From: Flavihumibacter petaseus NBRC 106054
Lineage (GTDB): Bacteria; Bacteroidota; Bacteroidia; Chitinophagales; Chitinophagaceae
NCBI RefSeq assembly: GCF_000974785.1
Contig: NZ_BBWV01000001.1
Span: 2,108,001 to 2,172,000, forward strand
Length of the DNA stretch: 64,000 nt
Reading direction: 5' to 3'
In this document: positions 27,660 to 37,260 of the stretch, in pieces
How the letters are laid out: each line of letters opens with the position of its first letter
Numbering within the stretch: the stretch's first letter is position 1
Notes under the pieces: model-generated
Database searches by the model: none
What the model saw: only the letters and a program-made list of their open reading frames with translations
Told to the model about the DNA's origin: nothing
Translations under genes and position numbers: made by a program

Positions 27660-27944
27660 CTACCCGTTGTGGATTTTGAAAGCCTGTTCTACCTCAGCAG
27701 GATCCAGCTGCTGCAACATTTCAATCAATGCTTCCACCGGAAGGGTGTCATCAAAATAATTGGAATAAACTGCCGGCATCGACTTTCCCGGTACGGAAAC
27801 GGTTGTGGCCTGGTACACATAGTCATCCCAAAGGAAATCTTCAACCAGGTCGTTTACCAGGGTATCCTCAACAACCAGGCAATACCGGCCTGAGTCAAGT
27901 CGGACCAGTTTGACGTGAGGGATATTAAACAATACTTTTTCCAT
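27660..27944 (-). CDS. Hypothetical small acidic protein
   Basis: 94 residues, cytoplasmic by appearance, acidic (LVNDLVEDFLWDDYVY). The C-terminus ALIEMLQQLDPAEVEQAF looks helical. I do not recognise a family. It lies 10 bp downstream of a VOC gene on the same strand and converges on the glycosidase gene with a 7-bp gap. The good codon structure and tight spacing support a real gene. Confidence 0.6.
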   Translation of the reverse strand: MEKVLFNIPHVKLVRLDSGRYCLVVEDTLVNDLVEDFLWDDYVYQATTVSVPGKSMPAVYSNYFDDTLPVEALIEMLQQLDPAEVEQAFKIHNG

Positions 27945-27954
27945 AGATCTGTAC

Positions 27955-28350
27955 TTAGTCTTGCAGTATGTACCCTATCTCCCAGGTGTGGCCGAAAGGG
28001 TCTTTCAGTTTTCCGATCCGCCAGTAATCTTCCGTTGTCATCGGGCAGATCTGTGACGCACCCTGTTGAACCGCCAGTTCAAACAATTCGTCTGCTTTTT
28101 GTGTCTGCAGGATAATCCTGACGGGACTGTTTGAATGCGCATCCGGACCAGTATTGCCAAACTGCGGTTCCTCGTCACCCACAAAGAATAGGGCACCTTC
28201 AATACTGATTTCTGAGGTCAGTTTTCCACCCGGCATAGGATGCCGTTTAAGTTCCGTTGCCCCGAAAGCCGCAATATAAAACGCTACAGCTTTCTGGCCA
28301 TCATTCACGGTCAGGAAAGGTGTAACTGTGGTTCTGTGTTGTGCTGCCAT
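27955..28350 (-). CDS. VOC superfamily (glyoxalase/PhnB-like) protein
   Basis: 131 residues. TVTPFLTVNDGQKAVAFYIA, then AFGATELKRHPMPGG, is the standard opening of PhnB/glyoxalase-like VOC proteins, and DPFGHTWEIGY is the typical end with a metal-ligand-type His/Glu. Members include metal-dependent dioxygenases, glyoxalases and antibiotic-binding proteins; the exact role is not readable. It is the first gene of a pair with 27660-27944 and is divergent from the ECF sigma gene. The 258-bp gap between holds the 12-bp palindrome CGATTGCAATCG at 28451, of unknown meaning. Confidence 0.85.
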   Translation of the reverse strand: MAAQHRTTVTPFLTVNDGQKAVAFYIAAFGATELKRHPMPGGKLTSEISIEGALFFVGDEEPQFGNTGPDAHSNSPVRIILQTQKADELFELAVQQGASQICPMTTEDYWRIGKLKDPFGHTWEIGYILQD

Positions 28351-28608
28351 AGACTAACAGTTGACTTTGCGCCAAAAATAAACAATGTCACCGGTTACAT
28401 TACTATGCCAGCCGCGTCGCCCTGGCTAATAGCATCTATATATAGCTGTACGATTGCAATCGGTAACATTGTTCCCTGCTTCCCGGGATAGCTCCAGCAA
28501 CTACACAACAATCAAAGTGGCAACAAATGATCCGGTAAAATTCAGGAAGGAAACTTTCTTTTTGCATAGTACACACATCGCAAAAAGAACTTATTTTGGC
28601 TGATCGAT

Positions 28609-29199
28609 ATGCTGCTGCTTGCTGCCCATTCCAGAGATACGGAACTGTTCCGACGCATCAGCGTGGGAGACGAGCAGGCATTCAGGCAATACTTCGAGCT
28701 GCACCGGGAAGAGCTGTTCAAAGTCGTTTTCCGCCTCACTAAATCACAGGCTATTACGGAAGAGATTATCCAGGAGATTTTCATCGGCCTGTGGATCAGC
28801 CGGCAACACCTGGCGACCGTCGAAGCCCCCGAATCCTACCTCTACCGCATCCTGCTGAACAAGACTGCAGCATACCTGAAAAAAGAAGCCAACCAGGACC
28901 GGATCGTCAGGCTCGCAGCACAGCATTTTCAGCCTCCGGCCGATAATACGCTTGAAAAGTCCCTTGATGCCCGGGAAAGCCTCCGCTGGGTCGAAAAGGC
29001 CCTTGATCAACTTCCGCCCCAGCAAAGACTGGTGTATATCCTCAGCCGCCAGAAGGGTCTCACCAATGATGAGATCGCCACGCAGCTCCATATTTCCACC
29101 CACACCGTGCGAAGCCACCTGGCCAAAGCCGTCGGCTTCCTGCGATCTTACCTCAGGGACATCGCCGTTGTTGTCGCCATCCTCGCAGATCGTTCATAG
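28609..29199 (+). CDS. ECF-type RNA polymerase sigma factor (Bacteroidota SusCD-associated type)
   Basis: 196 residues. Region 2 is DEQAFRQYFELHREELFKVV, then ITEEIIQEIFIGLWISRQHL. Region 4 is LDQLPPQQRLVYILSRQKGL followed by TNDEIATQLHISTHTVRSHL. This is the usual partner of a FecR-type anti-sigma, encoded next. In known systems of this kind, substrate binding at an STN-domain SusC releases the sigma factor through FecR, which then activates the susCD operon. That architecture is complete here. Confidence 0.95.
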   Translation: MLLLAAHSRDTELFRRISVGDEQAFRQYFELHREELFKVVFRLTKSQAITEEIIQEIFIGLWISRQHLATVEAPESYLYRILLNKTAAYLKKEANQDRIVRLAAQHFQPPADNTLEKSLDARESLRWVEKALDQLPPQQRLVYILSRQKGLTNDEIATQLHISTHTVRSHLAKAVGFLRSYLRDIAVVVAILADRS

Positions 29200-29279
29200 T
29201 GACCAATCTGAAATTTTTTTTCATCCGGGCTAATCAATTATTTAAGATCACCACTCTATAGAAGGAGAACCGATTGCTT

Positions 29280-30488
29280 ATGCCCCCGAAAGAAAGGTTA
29301 TTACAGCTGTTGAAGCAGTATGCCGGCAATACCGCCAGCGAAGCTGACATAAAGGAAATGCTCCAGTTGCTGAAACAGGATGCCGGCGACGAAAGTCTCG
29401 AGGCTTTTATCACTACCCTGCGACAGGAGACTGCAACCGAAACAATGCATCAGCAGGTGGACTGGGAGAAAATGTGGTCTGCCATCAGCGAAACGGCCAT
29501 CGAACCCGCTCTACACCAGCCCGTAACGCCGGTCAGAAAACTGTACGGCTGGCGTGTGGCGGCAGCAGCGATCATTCTCATCACGATCGGCTCCTTCTGG
29601 TGGTTGAACCAACGGCAACAGACGATCCCGGCAGCCACACCACCAATAACAATAAAAGAGGCGGAAAAAGAAATTCAGCCAGGTGGCGACCGCGCCATCC
29701 TCACCCTGGCTGACGGCTCACAGATTCTGCTCGACAGTTCAGCCGATGGCAAACTGGCCACGCAGGGAAATTCCGAAGTCGTGAAACTCGCAAATGGTCA
29801 ACTCGCCTATAAAGGAACGGGGCGCATAAGCAATGTAGTACTGTACAATACGATGAGTACACCCCGTGGCGGGCAATACCGTTTGATTCTTCCCGATGGC
29901 AGTAAGGTTTGGTTAAATGCCACTTCATCTATTCGCTACCCCACCTCGTTTGAGGGAGGGGTGCGAAAGGTGGAGATCACCGGCGAAGCTTATTTCGAAG
30001 TGGCAAAAGACGCCCTCCATCCTTTCAGTGTTGCCGTTCATCGCAATAATGGCAATGCCCAGGAAGTAGAAGTGCTCGGCACCCATTTCAACATCAACGC
30101 CTATAACGACGAGTCCACCACCAACACCACTTTACTGGAAGGCAGTGTAAAAGTTAAAACGACAGCCGGTAACGCGCTCCTGCTTCCGGACCAGCAGGCA
30201 CAACTGGATGAAAACGGTAAGCTCAAAATAAACAGCAGTGTCAACATCGCAGAAGTTATGGCCTGGAAAGACGGCTATTTCATCTTCCGCGAAGCCGACA
30301 TCAAAACCATCATGCGGCAGGTGATGCGCTGGTACGACGTGGAAGTAAAATATGAAGGCGATATACCCGCCCGCTATTTTACGGCGGACATATCTATGAA
30401 CAAAACCTTACAAGGCGTCTTAAAAATTTTAGAACTCAGCAATATTCATTTCAGGCTGGAAGGAAGAACCATCATTGTCACTTCCTGA
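29280..30488 (+). CDS. FecR family anti-sigma factor
   Basis: 402 residues from the ATG at 29280, preceded by a GAAGGAGAA stretch. A cytoplasmic N-terminal part (1-90) binds sigma. One membrane span follows (VAAAAIILITIGSFWWL, about 92-108). The periplasmic FecR domain contains YRLILPDGSKVWLNATSSIR, then YPTSFEGGVRKVEITGEAYF. A C-terminal DUF4974-like domain covers about the last 70 residues (MNKTLQGVLKILELSNIHFR). It should link the STN domain of the downstream SusC to the sigma factor encoded 80 bp upstream. Confidence 0.94.
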   Translation: MPPKERLLQLLKQYAGNTASEADIKEMLQLLKQDAGDESLEAFITTLRQETATETMHQQVDWEKMWSAISETAIEPALHQPVTPVRKLYGWRVAAAAIILITIGSFWWLNQRQQTIPAATPPITIKEAEKEIQPGGDRAILTLADGSQILLDSSADGKLATQGNSEVVKLANGQLAYKGTGRISNVVLYNTMSTPRGGQYRLILPDGSKVWLNATSSIRYPTSFEGGVRKVEITGEAYFEVAKDALHPFSVAVHRNNGNAQEVEVLGTHFNINAYNDESTTNTTLLEGSVKVKTTAGNALLLPDQQAQLDENGKLKINSSVNIAEVMAWKDGYFIFREADIKTIMRQVMRWYDVEVKYEGDIPARYFTADISMNKTLQGVLKILELSNIHFRLEGRTIIVTS

Positions 30489-30510
30489 CCCGGCAAAAGA
30501 TGACCCACAT

Positions 30511-30544
30511 AAAAAAAACCGCTCCGGGGTCGAGACCGGAGCGG
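30511..30544 (-). terminator. Antisense-oriented intrinsic terminator before susC
   Basis: CCGCTCCGG (30519-30527) pairs perfectly with CCGGAGCGG (30536-30544). Eight A residues (30511-30518) precede it on the plus strand. Read on the minus strand this is a GC-rich hairpin followed by eight T, an ideal intrinsic terminator. No minus-strand gene lies upstream of it; it faces transcripts coming out of susC. Confidence 0.75.
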
Positions 30545-30613
30545 CAATACGTGAGGGTCATCAGAAAAACAATCGGAAAACTGCTTATTCATTAACCCAA
30601 ACAAAGCAAAGTT

Positions 30614-33600
30614 ATGCATTTGAAGGCACTCTTTGTCCCTCCCCCAAAGGGATTAACCAAAACCAGCCTGCCGGCGAGGCAGGTGCTCCTGATTATGAAG
30701 TTTACTGCAATTCTGCTCTTTACGGTCTGTATGCAGGTAAGCGCCGGTGGGTATTCACAGACGGTTACGCTTTCCGGGAAGAATATCTCCCTGGAAAAAG
30801 TATTCAAAGAGATTAAAAAACAAACGGGTTACGATTTCTGGTATGAAGGCAAACTCATCCGCCAGGCAAAAAAGGTGGATATCCAGGCGGTTAACGGCAA
30901 ACTGGAAGACGTGCTGAATACCTGCTTTCAGAACCAGCAATTGACCTATGCCATCATCGAAAAGACTGTGGTGGTTAAATCCAAACCCATACCGGTCACA
31001 GAAGCTCCGCTGCCGGTTCTTGACATCAAAGGAACAGTAACGGGCGAAGGCGGCAAACCATTGGATGGCGCGTCGGTAAAATTGTCCGGCACCGACAAAG
31101 GCACCGTCACGGATGCAAAGGGAAATTTCAGCTTACAGATCTCTGATAACGGCGGACTACTCGTGATTTCCTATGTGGGATATGAGACGATTTCCATGCG
31201 AGTGTCCAAAACAGGCGCGCTGGACATCAAAATGAAACTCGCTGATACCAAAACGGAAGAGATCGTGGTAGTAGGTTACGGCACACAGAAGCGGAAAGAA
31301 GTATCGGGTGCAGTGGCTTCTGTCAAAGTGAATGAGTTAAGTGCCAATGCCAGCAACAACCTGACTTCCGCCCTGCAGGGCCGCGTTGCCGGCGTTTCCG
31401 TGGAATCCAGTGGCGGCGCTCCCGGATCAGGCCTTTCTATTACCGTACGCGGCTCCGGCACCTTAGGCAACAATAGTCCGTTGGTGGTGATTGACGGTAT
31501 TCCCTTCGGCAGTCTCGACGGACTCAACCCCTCTGACATCCAGAGCATCGACATCCTGAAAGACGCTTCGGCAGCCAATATATATGGCGCCCGCGCAGCA
31601 GGTGGCGTCATCATGGTGACCACCAAAAACGGCCGCAGGAATACTTCTCCAAGAATCCAGTTCAACGCGGTATACGGACAAAACAGCATCCCGAAAAGGT
31701 TGGGCGTGATGAATAGCGACCAGATCACCAAAACCTTCAACGATAACGGTGGTGCCTACCCGCCGGGAAATGGCGTAAACACGAACTGGCAGGATGAAAT
31801 TTTTACCACTGCCCCCAATTACAAAGCGAATGTTGATGTTACCGGCGGCTCTGAAAACTTTCTTTACAGCCTGTCCGGCAGCTACCTGAAACAGGAAGGC
31901 GCCGTGATCCACTCCGATTATACCAATGCCAACTTCCGGATTAAATCTGTATATGAAAAAGGACGGGTGAAAGTGGGCGAAACTTTCATCTACAACTATG
32001 CCGGCGGCCGTGACTACGCAGGTGGTAGCGCCGATCAGACACACAGTTCCATCATCACTTCACTGGTGGCATCACCCACTGTACCTGTTTATGATCCCAA
32101 TAATCCCAACGGCGGATGGGGCATGCGCCCACCCGCTCTGAAGAACCTCACCAATATTGTGGCGTTCCTAAGCTCCACCCAGAACAAGAGCAATAATGCC
32201 AGCATTATCGTGGATGCCTTCGCCGAGGTCCGGCTCATCGATCAGCTGAAATACCGCCTCAACGTAGGCTATTCCAACTACCGCGGTTATCAGAACAATT
32301 ACCAGTATCCCTATTCCGATGGCAGCACCACCATCAACGAGCCGCAGACCAGCATGGGCTCTTCACTGGGTACGCAATGGCTGGTTGAAAATATCCTGAG
32401 CTACGAAAAAACCATCGGTGTGCACCACTTTTCTGCGATGGCTGGTTACTCCGCGCAGCGGGATAGTTCCAATGGTTTTGGGGTAACGGCATATTACCCG
32501 GCGCTGGGGCTTTATGGTATTTCTGCTGCAACCTCCTGGAACAAACCCAACGGCTCCTCCAGTGCCAGCACGCGTACCTCTCAGTTCGGAAGGGTTACCT
32601 ACACTTTCGATAACCGCTATTCCCTGTATGGATCGCTGCGCCAGGATGCTTCTTCCATCTTTGATCCCGAACACAACAAAGGCCTGTTTTATGGTTTGTC
32701 GGCTGCGTGGAACGTGACCAACGAGGGCTTCTTCCGGCATTCTTCCCTGAATAAAGTGATCGATTTCCTCAAGATCCGCGGTGGCATTGGTACCCTCGGT
32801 AACGATCGCATTTCCCTTTACACTACCCAGGCGCTGCTCAGTACCAACATGAACTTCCTCACCAACGGCGGTATGGTAATCGGCAGCATCCCCAGCGGTT
32901 CACAGTCGCCAAAGGACCTTACGTGGGAAAAGTCGAATACCACCAATATCGGCTTCGATGCGAACCTTTTCGCCGGCCGGCTCAGCATCGTGTTTGACTG
33001 GTTTAAAAAACAATCAGAAGGTGTTTTACTCAGCGTTCCCATTCCCTTGAGTACGGGTATCAACGGCGCCCCTCCTGTTAATGCCGGCAATATCAACAAC
33101 AGCGGCGTCGAACTGAGCATCAATTACGGCGATAAGAAAAAAGACTGGTCTTATAATATCGGCTGGAACATGACGGCCATCAAGAATAAAATGGATGCCG
33201 TGACCATCGGCAGTGGCAACCAGCAATTCGGTGACATCCAGCGCGGTATCGTTGGCTATGCGCTGGGTAGCTTCTTCCTGATCAAAAACCAGGGCACTTT
33301 CAAGACCCAGCAGGAGATTGATGCCTATACCGGTCACAGCGGAAATAAGATCCAGCCGAACGCGCAGCCGGGTGACCTGAAGTTTGAAGACTTCAACAAG
33401 GATGGCATTATCGACAATAACGACCAGCAATATGTTGGGTCGCCCATCCCAACTTTCGAAACCGGCCTCAGTGGCAATGCCTCCTACAAAAGCTTCGACA
33501 TCAACATCCTGTTCCAGGGTGTATTCGGCAACAAGATCTATAACGGTCCCCGGTACTGGATGGAAAAGATGAATGAATACACGAACTTTTCGAGCGACGC

Positions 33601-33952
33601 CCTGAACGCGTGGACGCCCACCAACAACACATCCAACTTCCCTCGCTTTATCCTCGCTGACCCCAACCTCAATGCAAGGCAGAACAGTGACCGCTGGCTG
33701 GAAGATGGTTCCTATGTACGCCTGAAACGTCTTGAATTGGGCTACACCATCGCGCAGCAGTTCACAAAGAATAAATTGGGTATGGAGCGGATCAGGTTCT
33801 ATCTCTCCGGTGAAAACCTGTTTACGATCACCAGCTACAGTGGCTTTAATCCTGACCTGGGCAATGGCGGCAGTCCGCTCAGCAGGGGTAACGACTGGGG
33901 CGGGTATCCGATTCAGCGGGCGATCATGATCGGCGTTACCGCTTCTTTCTAA
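30614..33952 (+). CDS. SusC/RagA family TonB-linked transporter with STN signalling domain
   Basis: 1112 residues. The long start region MHLKALFVPPPKGLTK ahead of the hydrophobic MKFTAILLFTVCMQVSAGG is common in Chitinophagaceae SusC proteins; the ATG at 30695 is the alternative. Residues about 50-120 form an STN domain (LSGKNISLEKVFKEIKKQTG). Then follow a carboxypeptidase-like domain, the TonB-box-like EEIVVVGYGTQKRKEVSGAV, the plug (VRGSGTLGNNSPLVVIDGIP) and the barrel. The STN domain matches the FecR/sigma pair upstream, so this receptor should both import substrate and signal its presence. Confidence 0.95.
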   Translation: MHLKALFVPPPKGLTKTSLPARQVLLIMKFTAILLFTVCMQVSAGGYSQTVTLSGKNISLEKVFKEIKKQTGYDFWYEGKLIRQAKKVDIQAVNGKLEDVLNTCFQNQQLTYAIIEKTVVVKSKPIPVTEAPLPVLDIKGTVTGEGGKPLDGASVKLSGTDKGTVTDAKGNFSLQISDNGGLLVISYVGYETISMRVSKTGALDIKMKLADTKTEEIVVVGYGTQKRKEVSGAVASVKVNELSANASNNLTSALQGRVAGVSVESSGGAPGSGLSITVRGSGTLGNNSPLVVIDGIPFGSLDGLNPSDIQSIDILKDASAANIYGARAAGGVIMVTTKNGRRNTSPRIQFNAVYGQNSIPKRLGVMNSDQITKTFNDNGGAYPPGNGVNTNWQDEIFTTAPNYKANVDVTGGSENFLYSLSGSYLKQEGAVIHSDYTNANFRIKSVYEKGRVKVGETFIYNYAGGRDYAGGSADQTHSSIITSLVASPTVPVYDPNNPNGGWGMRPPALKNLTNIVAFLSSTQNKSNNASIIVDAFAEVRLIDQLKYRLNVGYSNYRGYQNNYQYPYSDGSTTINEPQTSMGSSLGTQWLVENILSYEKTIGVHHFSAMAGYSAQRDSSNGFGVTAYYPALGLYGISAATSWNKPNGSSSASTRTSQFGRVTYTFDNRYSLYGSLRQDASSIFDPEHNKGLFYGLSAAWNVTNEGFFRHSSLNKVIDFLKIRGGIGTLGNDRISLYTTQALLSTNMNFLTNGGMVIGSIPSGSQSPKDLTWEKSNTTNIGFDANLFAGRLSIVFDWFKKQSEGVLLSVPIPLSTGINGAPPVNAGNINNSGVELSINYGDKKKDWSYNIGWNMTAIKNKMDAVTIGSGNQQFGDIQRGIVGYALGSFFLIKNQGTFKTQQEIDAYTGHSGNKIQPNAQPGDLKFEDFNKDGIIDNNDQQYVGSPIPTFETGLSGNASYKSFDINILFQGVFGNKIYNGPRYWMEKMNEYTNFSSDALNAWTPTNNTSNFPRFILADPNLNARQNSDRWLEDGSYVRLKRLELGYTIAQQFTKNKLGMERIRFYLSGENLFTITSYSGFNPDLGNGGSPLSRGNDWGGYPIQRAIMIGVTASF

Positions 33953-33975
33953 TCTTCATCATCAACGACATCAAC

Positions 33976-35610
33976 ATGAACAAAATATTCAAGCGATCCT
34001 TCATCACCTTATCGGCAACGGTAGCCTTAGTGGTGGGATGTAAAAAAAGCTTCCTGGAAACGAGCAACCCCAACCAGCTCACGGAAGATAAATTCTGGAA
34101 AAATGAAGCGGATGTGAAGTCGGCCATTGCCTCCGTATACAGTCCCATGCGACTGCCGCTCAGTGGCTACTTCGGTGCTTTCCGCGGCTACCAGGATATC
34201 AATGCCCTTGGCGACGATGTACTCACCATTCCCGGTGGCGAACCGTCTACCATCCAGGTGGCCAATTTTATCAACGATGCGAAGAACGGCGATACACAGG
34301 ATATTTTCGCCAAGCTGTACAGTGCGATTTATCGCGCCAATCTCGTTATTGAGAATGCAGATAAAGCTGGGATGGATGAGGCTTTGACACGCAGCTACCA
34401 GGCAGAAGCAAAATTCCTGCGGGGGCTGAGTTTTTTCCTGCTGGCTTCCAATTTCGGGGATGTGCCGCTGAAGACCAGTGTTGCACAGTCTTCAGACGAC
34501 GCGTTCCTTCCGGCATCACCGGAAGCAGAGATCTACCAGCAGGCAATTGCAGATTTTGATGCCTCCGCCGCCGACCTTCCGGTATCAAGGCCGGATGCCG
34601 ATAAAGGCAGGGTGACACAGGGCGCAGCGCTGGCCTTTCTTGGGAAAGCTTATTTGTATACCAAAGATTATGCTAATGCAGAGGTCGCTTTGGGCAAACT
34701 GCTGACGGCGCCGTTCAGTTATGAGCTGATCAGCAACTACGAGGACAATTTCACGGACAAGACTGAATTTAATTCCGAGTCCGTGCTGGAATGGGTGTAT
34801 GGTCCTTTTAACAGTCAGTATAGTCCCTGGAATGAAGAGAGTGGTGGCAATGCGATGTACAACTATCGTCCCCAGCTGACCGGTAGTCCTGCCAGCGGCG
34901 GTTGGTTCAAATACATTCCATCCCAGTTCCTCGCGAAAGAATTCAAAAAGGAGTTAAGGCCCGGAGGATCAGATACCAAATTCGACAAGCGCATGTATGC
35001 GACGTTGATGTGGAAGTATTCCGATTTTGGCGAAACCGATGCCACGTGGTATGACGACAAATCTTTTGACGAGTTGTGGGCTGCAGCATCTACCAGCATC
35101 GACCGTTTCGAGCCGGTTTACAAGGATTTTTCTGAAGGTAAATTCCTGAACAAGAAATTTACCAGTGCCTGGCGTAATGTGGGCGGTGCAGACAATTACT
35201 GGTCAGCAGTTCCTTCAACAGCGAATGTGGAAGTGATGCGGTTTGCCGAAGTGCTGTTGCTGCATGCAGAGGCAGCATTGATGAATAGCCATAGTGATGC
35301 CGCGCTTACCGATATCAATCGCATCAGGCAGCGCGCGGGGCTGACAGCCAAAACAGCAGCCGATTTCCCAACTACTGCCGACCTGATGAAAGAGTTGCAG
35401 CACCAGAAGTTGCTGGAGTTGTATTTCGAGCAGAACCGCTGGAACGATCTGAAAAGATGGTATCCGACAGCGGCAGAACTTAAAGCTTATATGGCGGGCA
35501 ACCTGAAACAGGGTGCGGACAAGATAGAAGCAAAGCACTATATCTTCCCGATACCAGCGGCAGAGTTGCAGACCAACAACAAGCTTTCCCAAAACGCCCT
35601 ATGGAAATAA
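33976..35610 (+). CDS. RagB/SusD family surface lipoprotein
   Basis: 544 residues with lipobox ALVVGC and start KKSFLETSNPNQLTEDKFWK, diagnostic of SusD. TPR-like segments (AKFLRGLSFFLLASNFGDVP) and the end LLELYFEQNRWNDLKRW, then HYIFPIPAAEL, are conserved. It partners the SusC encoded 23 bp upstream. Its stop overlaps the ATG of the arylsulfotransferase-like gene by 10 bp, which ties that enzyme to the transport system. Confidence 0.95.
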   Translation: MNKIFKRSFITLSATVALVVGCKKSFLETSNPNQLTEDKFWKNEADVKSAIASVYSPMRLPLSGYFGAFRGYQDINALGDDVLTIPGGEPSTIQVANFINDAKNGDTQDIFAKLYSAIYRANLVIENADKAGMDEALTRSYQAEAKFLRGLSFFLLASNFGDVPLKTSVAQSSDDAFLPASPEAEIYQQAIADFDASAADLPVSRPDADKGRVTQGAALAFLGKAYLYTKDYANAEVALGKLLTAPFSYELISNYEDNFTDKTEFNSESVLEWVYGPFNSQYSPWNEESGGNAMYNYRPQLTGSPASGGWFKYIPSQFLAKEFKKELRPGGSDTKFDKRMYATLMWKYSDFGETDATWYDDKSFDELWAAASTSIDRFEPVYKDFSEGKFLNKKFTSAWRNVGGADNYWSAVPSTANVEVMRFAEVLLLHAEAALMNSHSDAALTDINRIRQRAGLTAKTAADFPTTADLMKELQHQKLLELYFEQNRWNDLKRWYPTAAELKAYMAGNLKQGADKIEAKHYIFPIPAAELQTNNKLSQNALWK

Positions 35611-37007
35611 ACATACCAAGTAGTCTACGGATACTGCAATTAATCCTTGCAGTATCCTTTTTCTTTTTTGCAGGCGGTTGCCGTTCGGCATGTGATGTTG
35701 AACTGGAGTCCTTCGGCGAGTTACCTGCTTCGGGCAATGTACTGATGAAAAAGATTGCCGTGGTGAGCAGTGATGCCGCCGATCTGCTGATCCGGTACCA
35801 GGAAGAAGCAAACCCCTTAAAGAACTGGACAACACCAGTTTCGGGTGGCAAAAAGGAACATCTGTTTACCTTGTTGTACCTGAGACCCTCCTGTACTTAT
35901 CTCTATGACATTGTATGCCGGCAGAAAGAAGGGAAGGACGTCGTGCTCGCTGACGGAAAGTTTACCACGAACGAACTTCCCGCCGGTATGCAGGATATCA
36001 TCTTTCCTGTTGATATCCGGCCGTTGCTGTCGGAAACTTTTGAAAAAGGGGCGGTGCTCCTTGCACGGCGAGACATTCCCGGACAAGCATACCTGGCCAA
36101 CGCAAAGGGTGATATCATCTGGTATCATACGATCGCTGATGCGGGATTCAAAGTAGCACACTTTACAGGAAAGTCTACCATCCTGTCCATCGTTGCACCC
36201 TTGTCCTATCCGACAAGCTATGGCAATGAGATTTTGGAATTATCGCTTGCCGGAGATACTCTGTTTCACTTAAAAAAAGGGGAAAGAGGTTTTGATCGGA
36301 CGATCCATCACGAGATTTTTTACAATGACGCGCAACAACTGGTCACCCTTACCCAGGAAAAGAAAATAATGGATCTGCGTCGCGCGGGTGGCACTGCAGC
36401 GGATACCATCACAGGCGATGGCATCCTGGTGCTCGATTCAGTGGGCAATAAAGTTTGGGAGTGGACAGTGTTTGATGTGATGGATCCCCTGACCGATCCA
36501 CAAATAAAACAAAACAGAACCGACTGGCTGCATGCCAATAGCCTGAGCCTGGATACCGATGGTAACTACCTGGTGTCTTTCTATCTCAGCGGACAAATCT
36601 GGAAAGTTGATGCGAAATCGGGAAAGTTGCTCTGGAAGCTGGGTCGGAATGGTGATTTTGTGTTCCGCAACTGCAATTCTTTTTCAGAAGTGCATGCCGT
36701 TCACCGCACTGCCAATAACCAGTTGCTGTTATTTGAGAACGGAATTGATCAGCAGCATTCCGCGGTGAGGGAGTATGTACTGGATGAAAAAAATCATACT
36801 GCTGATGCGAGCCTGGCAATCGGCCTGCCATCTTATCTCTACAGCGAGCGGATGGGAAGTGTTTACCGGGTGGGAGATACCAGCCTGCTGGTTTGCAGCG
36901 CCCAGGCGAACGCCGTGAGCCTGATCAATAAAAGTGGTGATATTCTCTGGCGGATAAGAACGGGATTTATTCCTTACCGGGCGGAGTTTGTATCGATTGA
37001 TCATTAA
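35601..37007 (+). CDS. Arylsulfotransferase (ASST-like) lipoprotein
   Basis: 468 residues with a lipoprotein signal (SFFFFAGGC, Cys27). After an N-terminal beta domain of about 120 residues, the C-terminal 330 residues look like the ASST beta-propeller: TIHHEIFYNDAQQLVTLTQE, VWEWTVFDVMDPLTDP, TDWLHANSLSLDTDGNYLVS and SGKLLWKLGRNGDF. In characterised ASST enzymes a His takes the sulfate from a phenolic donor; the His in TIHHE or in DWLHAN is a candidate. Translational overlap with susD indicates one functional unit. It may instead be a non-catalytic propeller. Confidence 0.8.
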   Translation: MEINIPSSLRILQLILAVSFFFFAGGCRSACDVELESFGELPASGNVLMKKIAVVSSDAADLLIRYQEEANPLKNWTTPVSGGKKEHLFTLLYLRPSCTYLYDIVCRQKEGKDVVLADGKFTTNELPAGMQDIIFPVDIRPLLSETFEKGAVLLARRDIPGQAYLANAKGDIIWYHTIADAGFKVAHFTGKSTILSIVAPLSYPTSYGNEILELSLAGDTLFHLKKGERGFDRTIHHEIFYNDAQQLVTLTQEKKIMDLRRAGGTAADTITGDGILVLDSVGNKVWEWTVFDVMDPLTDPQIKQNRTDWLHANSLSLDTDGNYLVSFYLSGQIWKVDAKSGKLLWKLGRNGDFVFRNCNSFSEVHAVHRTANNQLLLFENGIDQQHSAVREYVLDEKNHTADASLAIGLPSYLYSERMGSVYRVGDTSLLVCSAQANAVSLINKSGDILWRIRTGFIPYRAEFVSIDH

Positions 37008-37260
37008 TCTCCCTGTTGTTATTGTTAAGGGATGCTGCAAATATCTTAAGCGTTAACTCATCGACGCCGTAGTAAAATGAGGTATTGTCAATTTTTTCTA
37101 TCAGGGCAGGATCGTATGTTTTTTTAATTCTTATATTTTTTAGGTAATCAGAGCAAATAATTATTGTTATTCTCCTACCACTTTTTCTTGGCAAACCAAA
37201 CACGGGAATATTCTCGTGTCCCATTCCTCCATATTGAGGAAGCAGATATACCTTCGCCAT
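36967..37260 (-). CDS. Hypothetical small protein, possibly a frameshifted remnant
   Basis: 97 residues from the ATG at 37260 (MAKVYLLPQYGGMGHENIPV). It resembles a small soluble domain that I cannot name. The 41-bp overlap with the end of the arylsulfotransferase gene on the other strand is unusual. Just upstream, another frame (37375 down to about 37270) reads MDAHSIVYVKTGIIGDKITR, which could be the missing N-terminus joined by a frameshift. Either a small gene or a decaying one. Confidence 0.45.
   Translation of the reverse strand: MAKVYLLPQYGGMGHENIPVFGLPRKSGRRITIIICSDYLKNIRIKKTYDPALIEKIDNTSFYYGVDELTLKIFAASLNNNNREINDQSIQTPPGKE

Noticed and set aside
28451-28462. Palindrome CGATTGCAATCG in the VOC-ECF sigma gap
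   Set aside because: Perfect but isolated, without a second copy in the window or a known binding family; a 12-bp palindrome can occur by chance.
28561-28598. Possible promoter TTTG and TTATTTTG ahead of the ECF sigma gene
   Set aside because: The spacing is 26 nt, outside the usual range, and the -7 has a mismatch.
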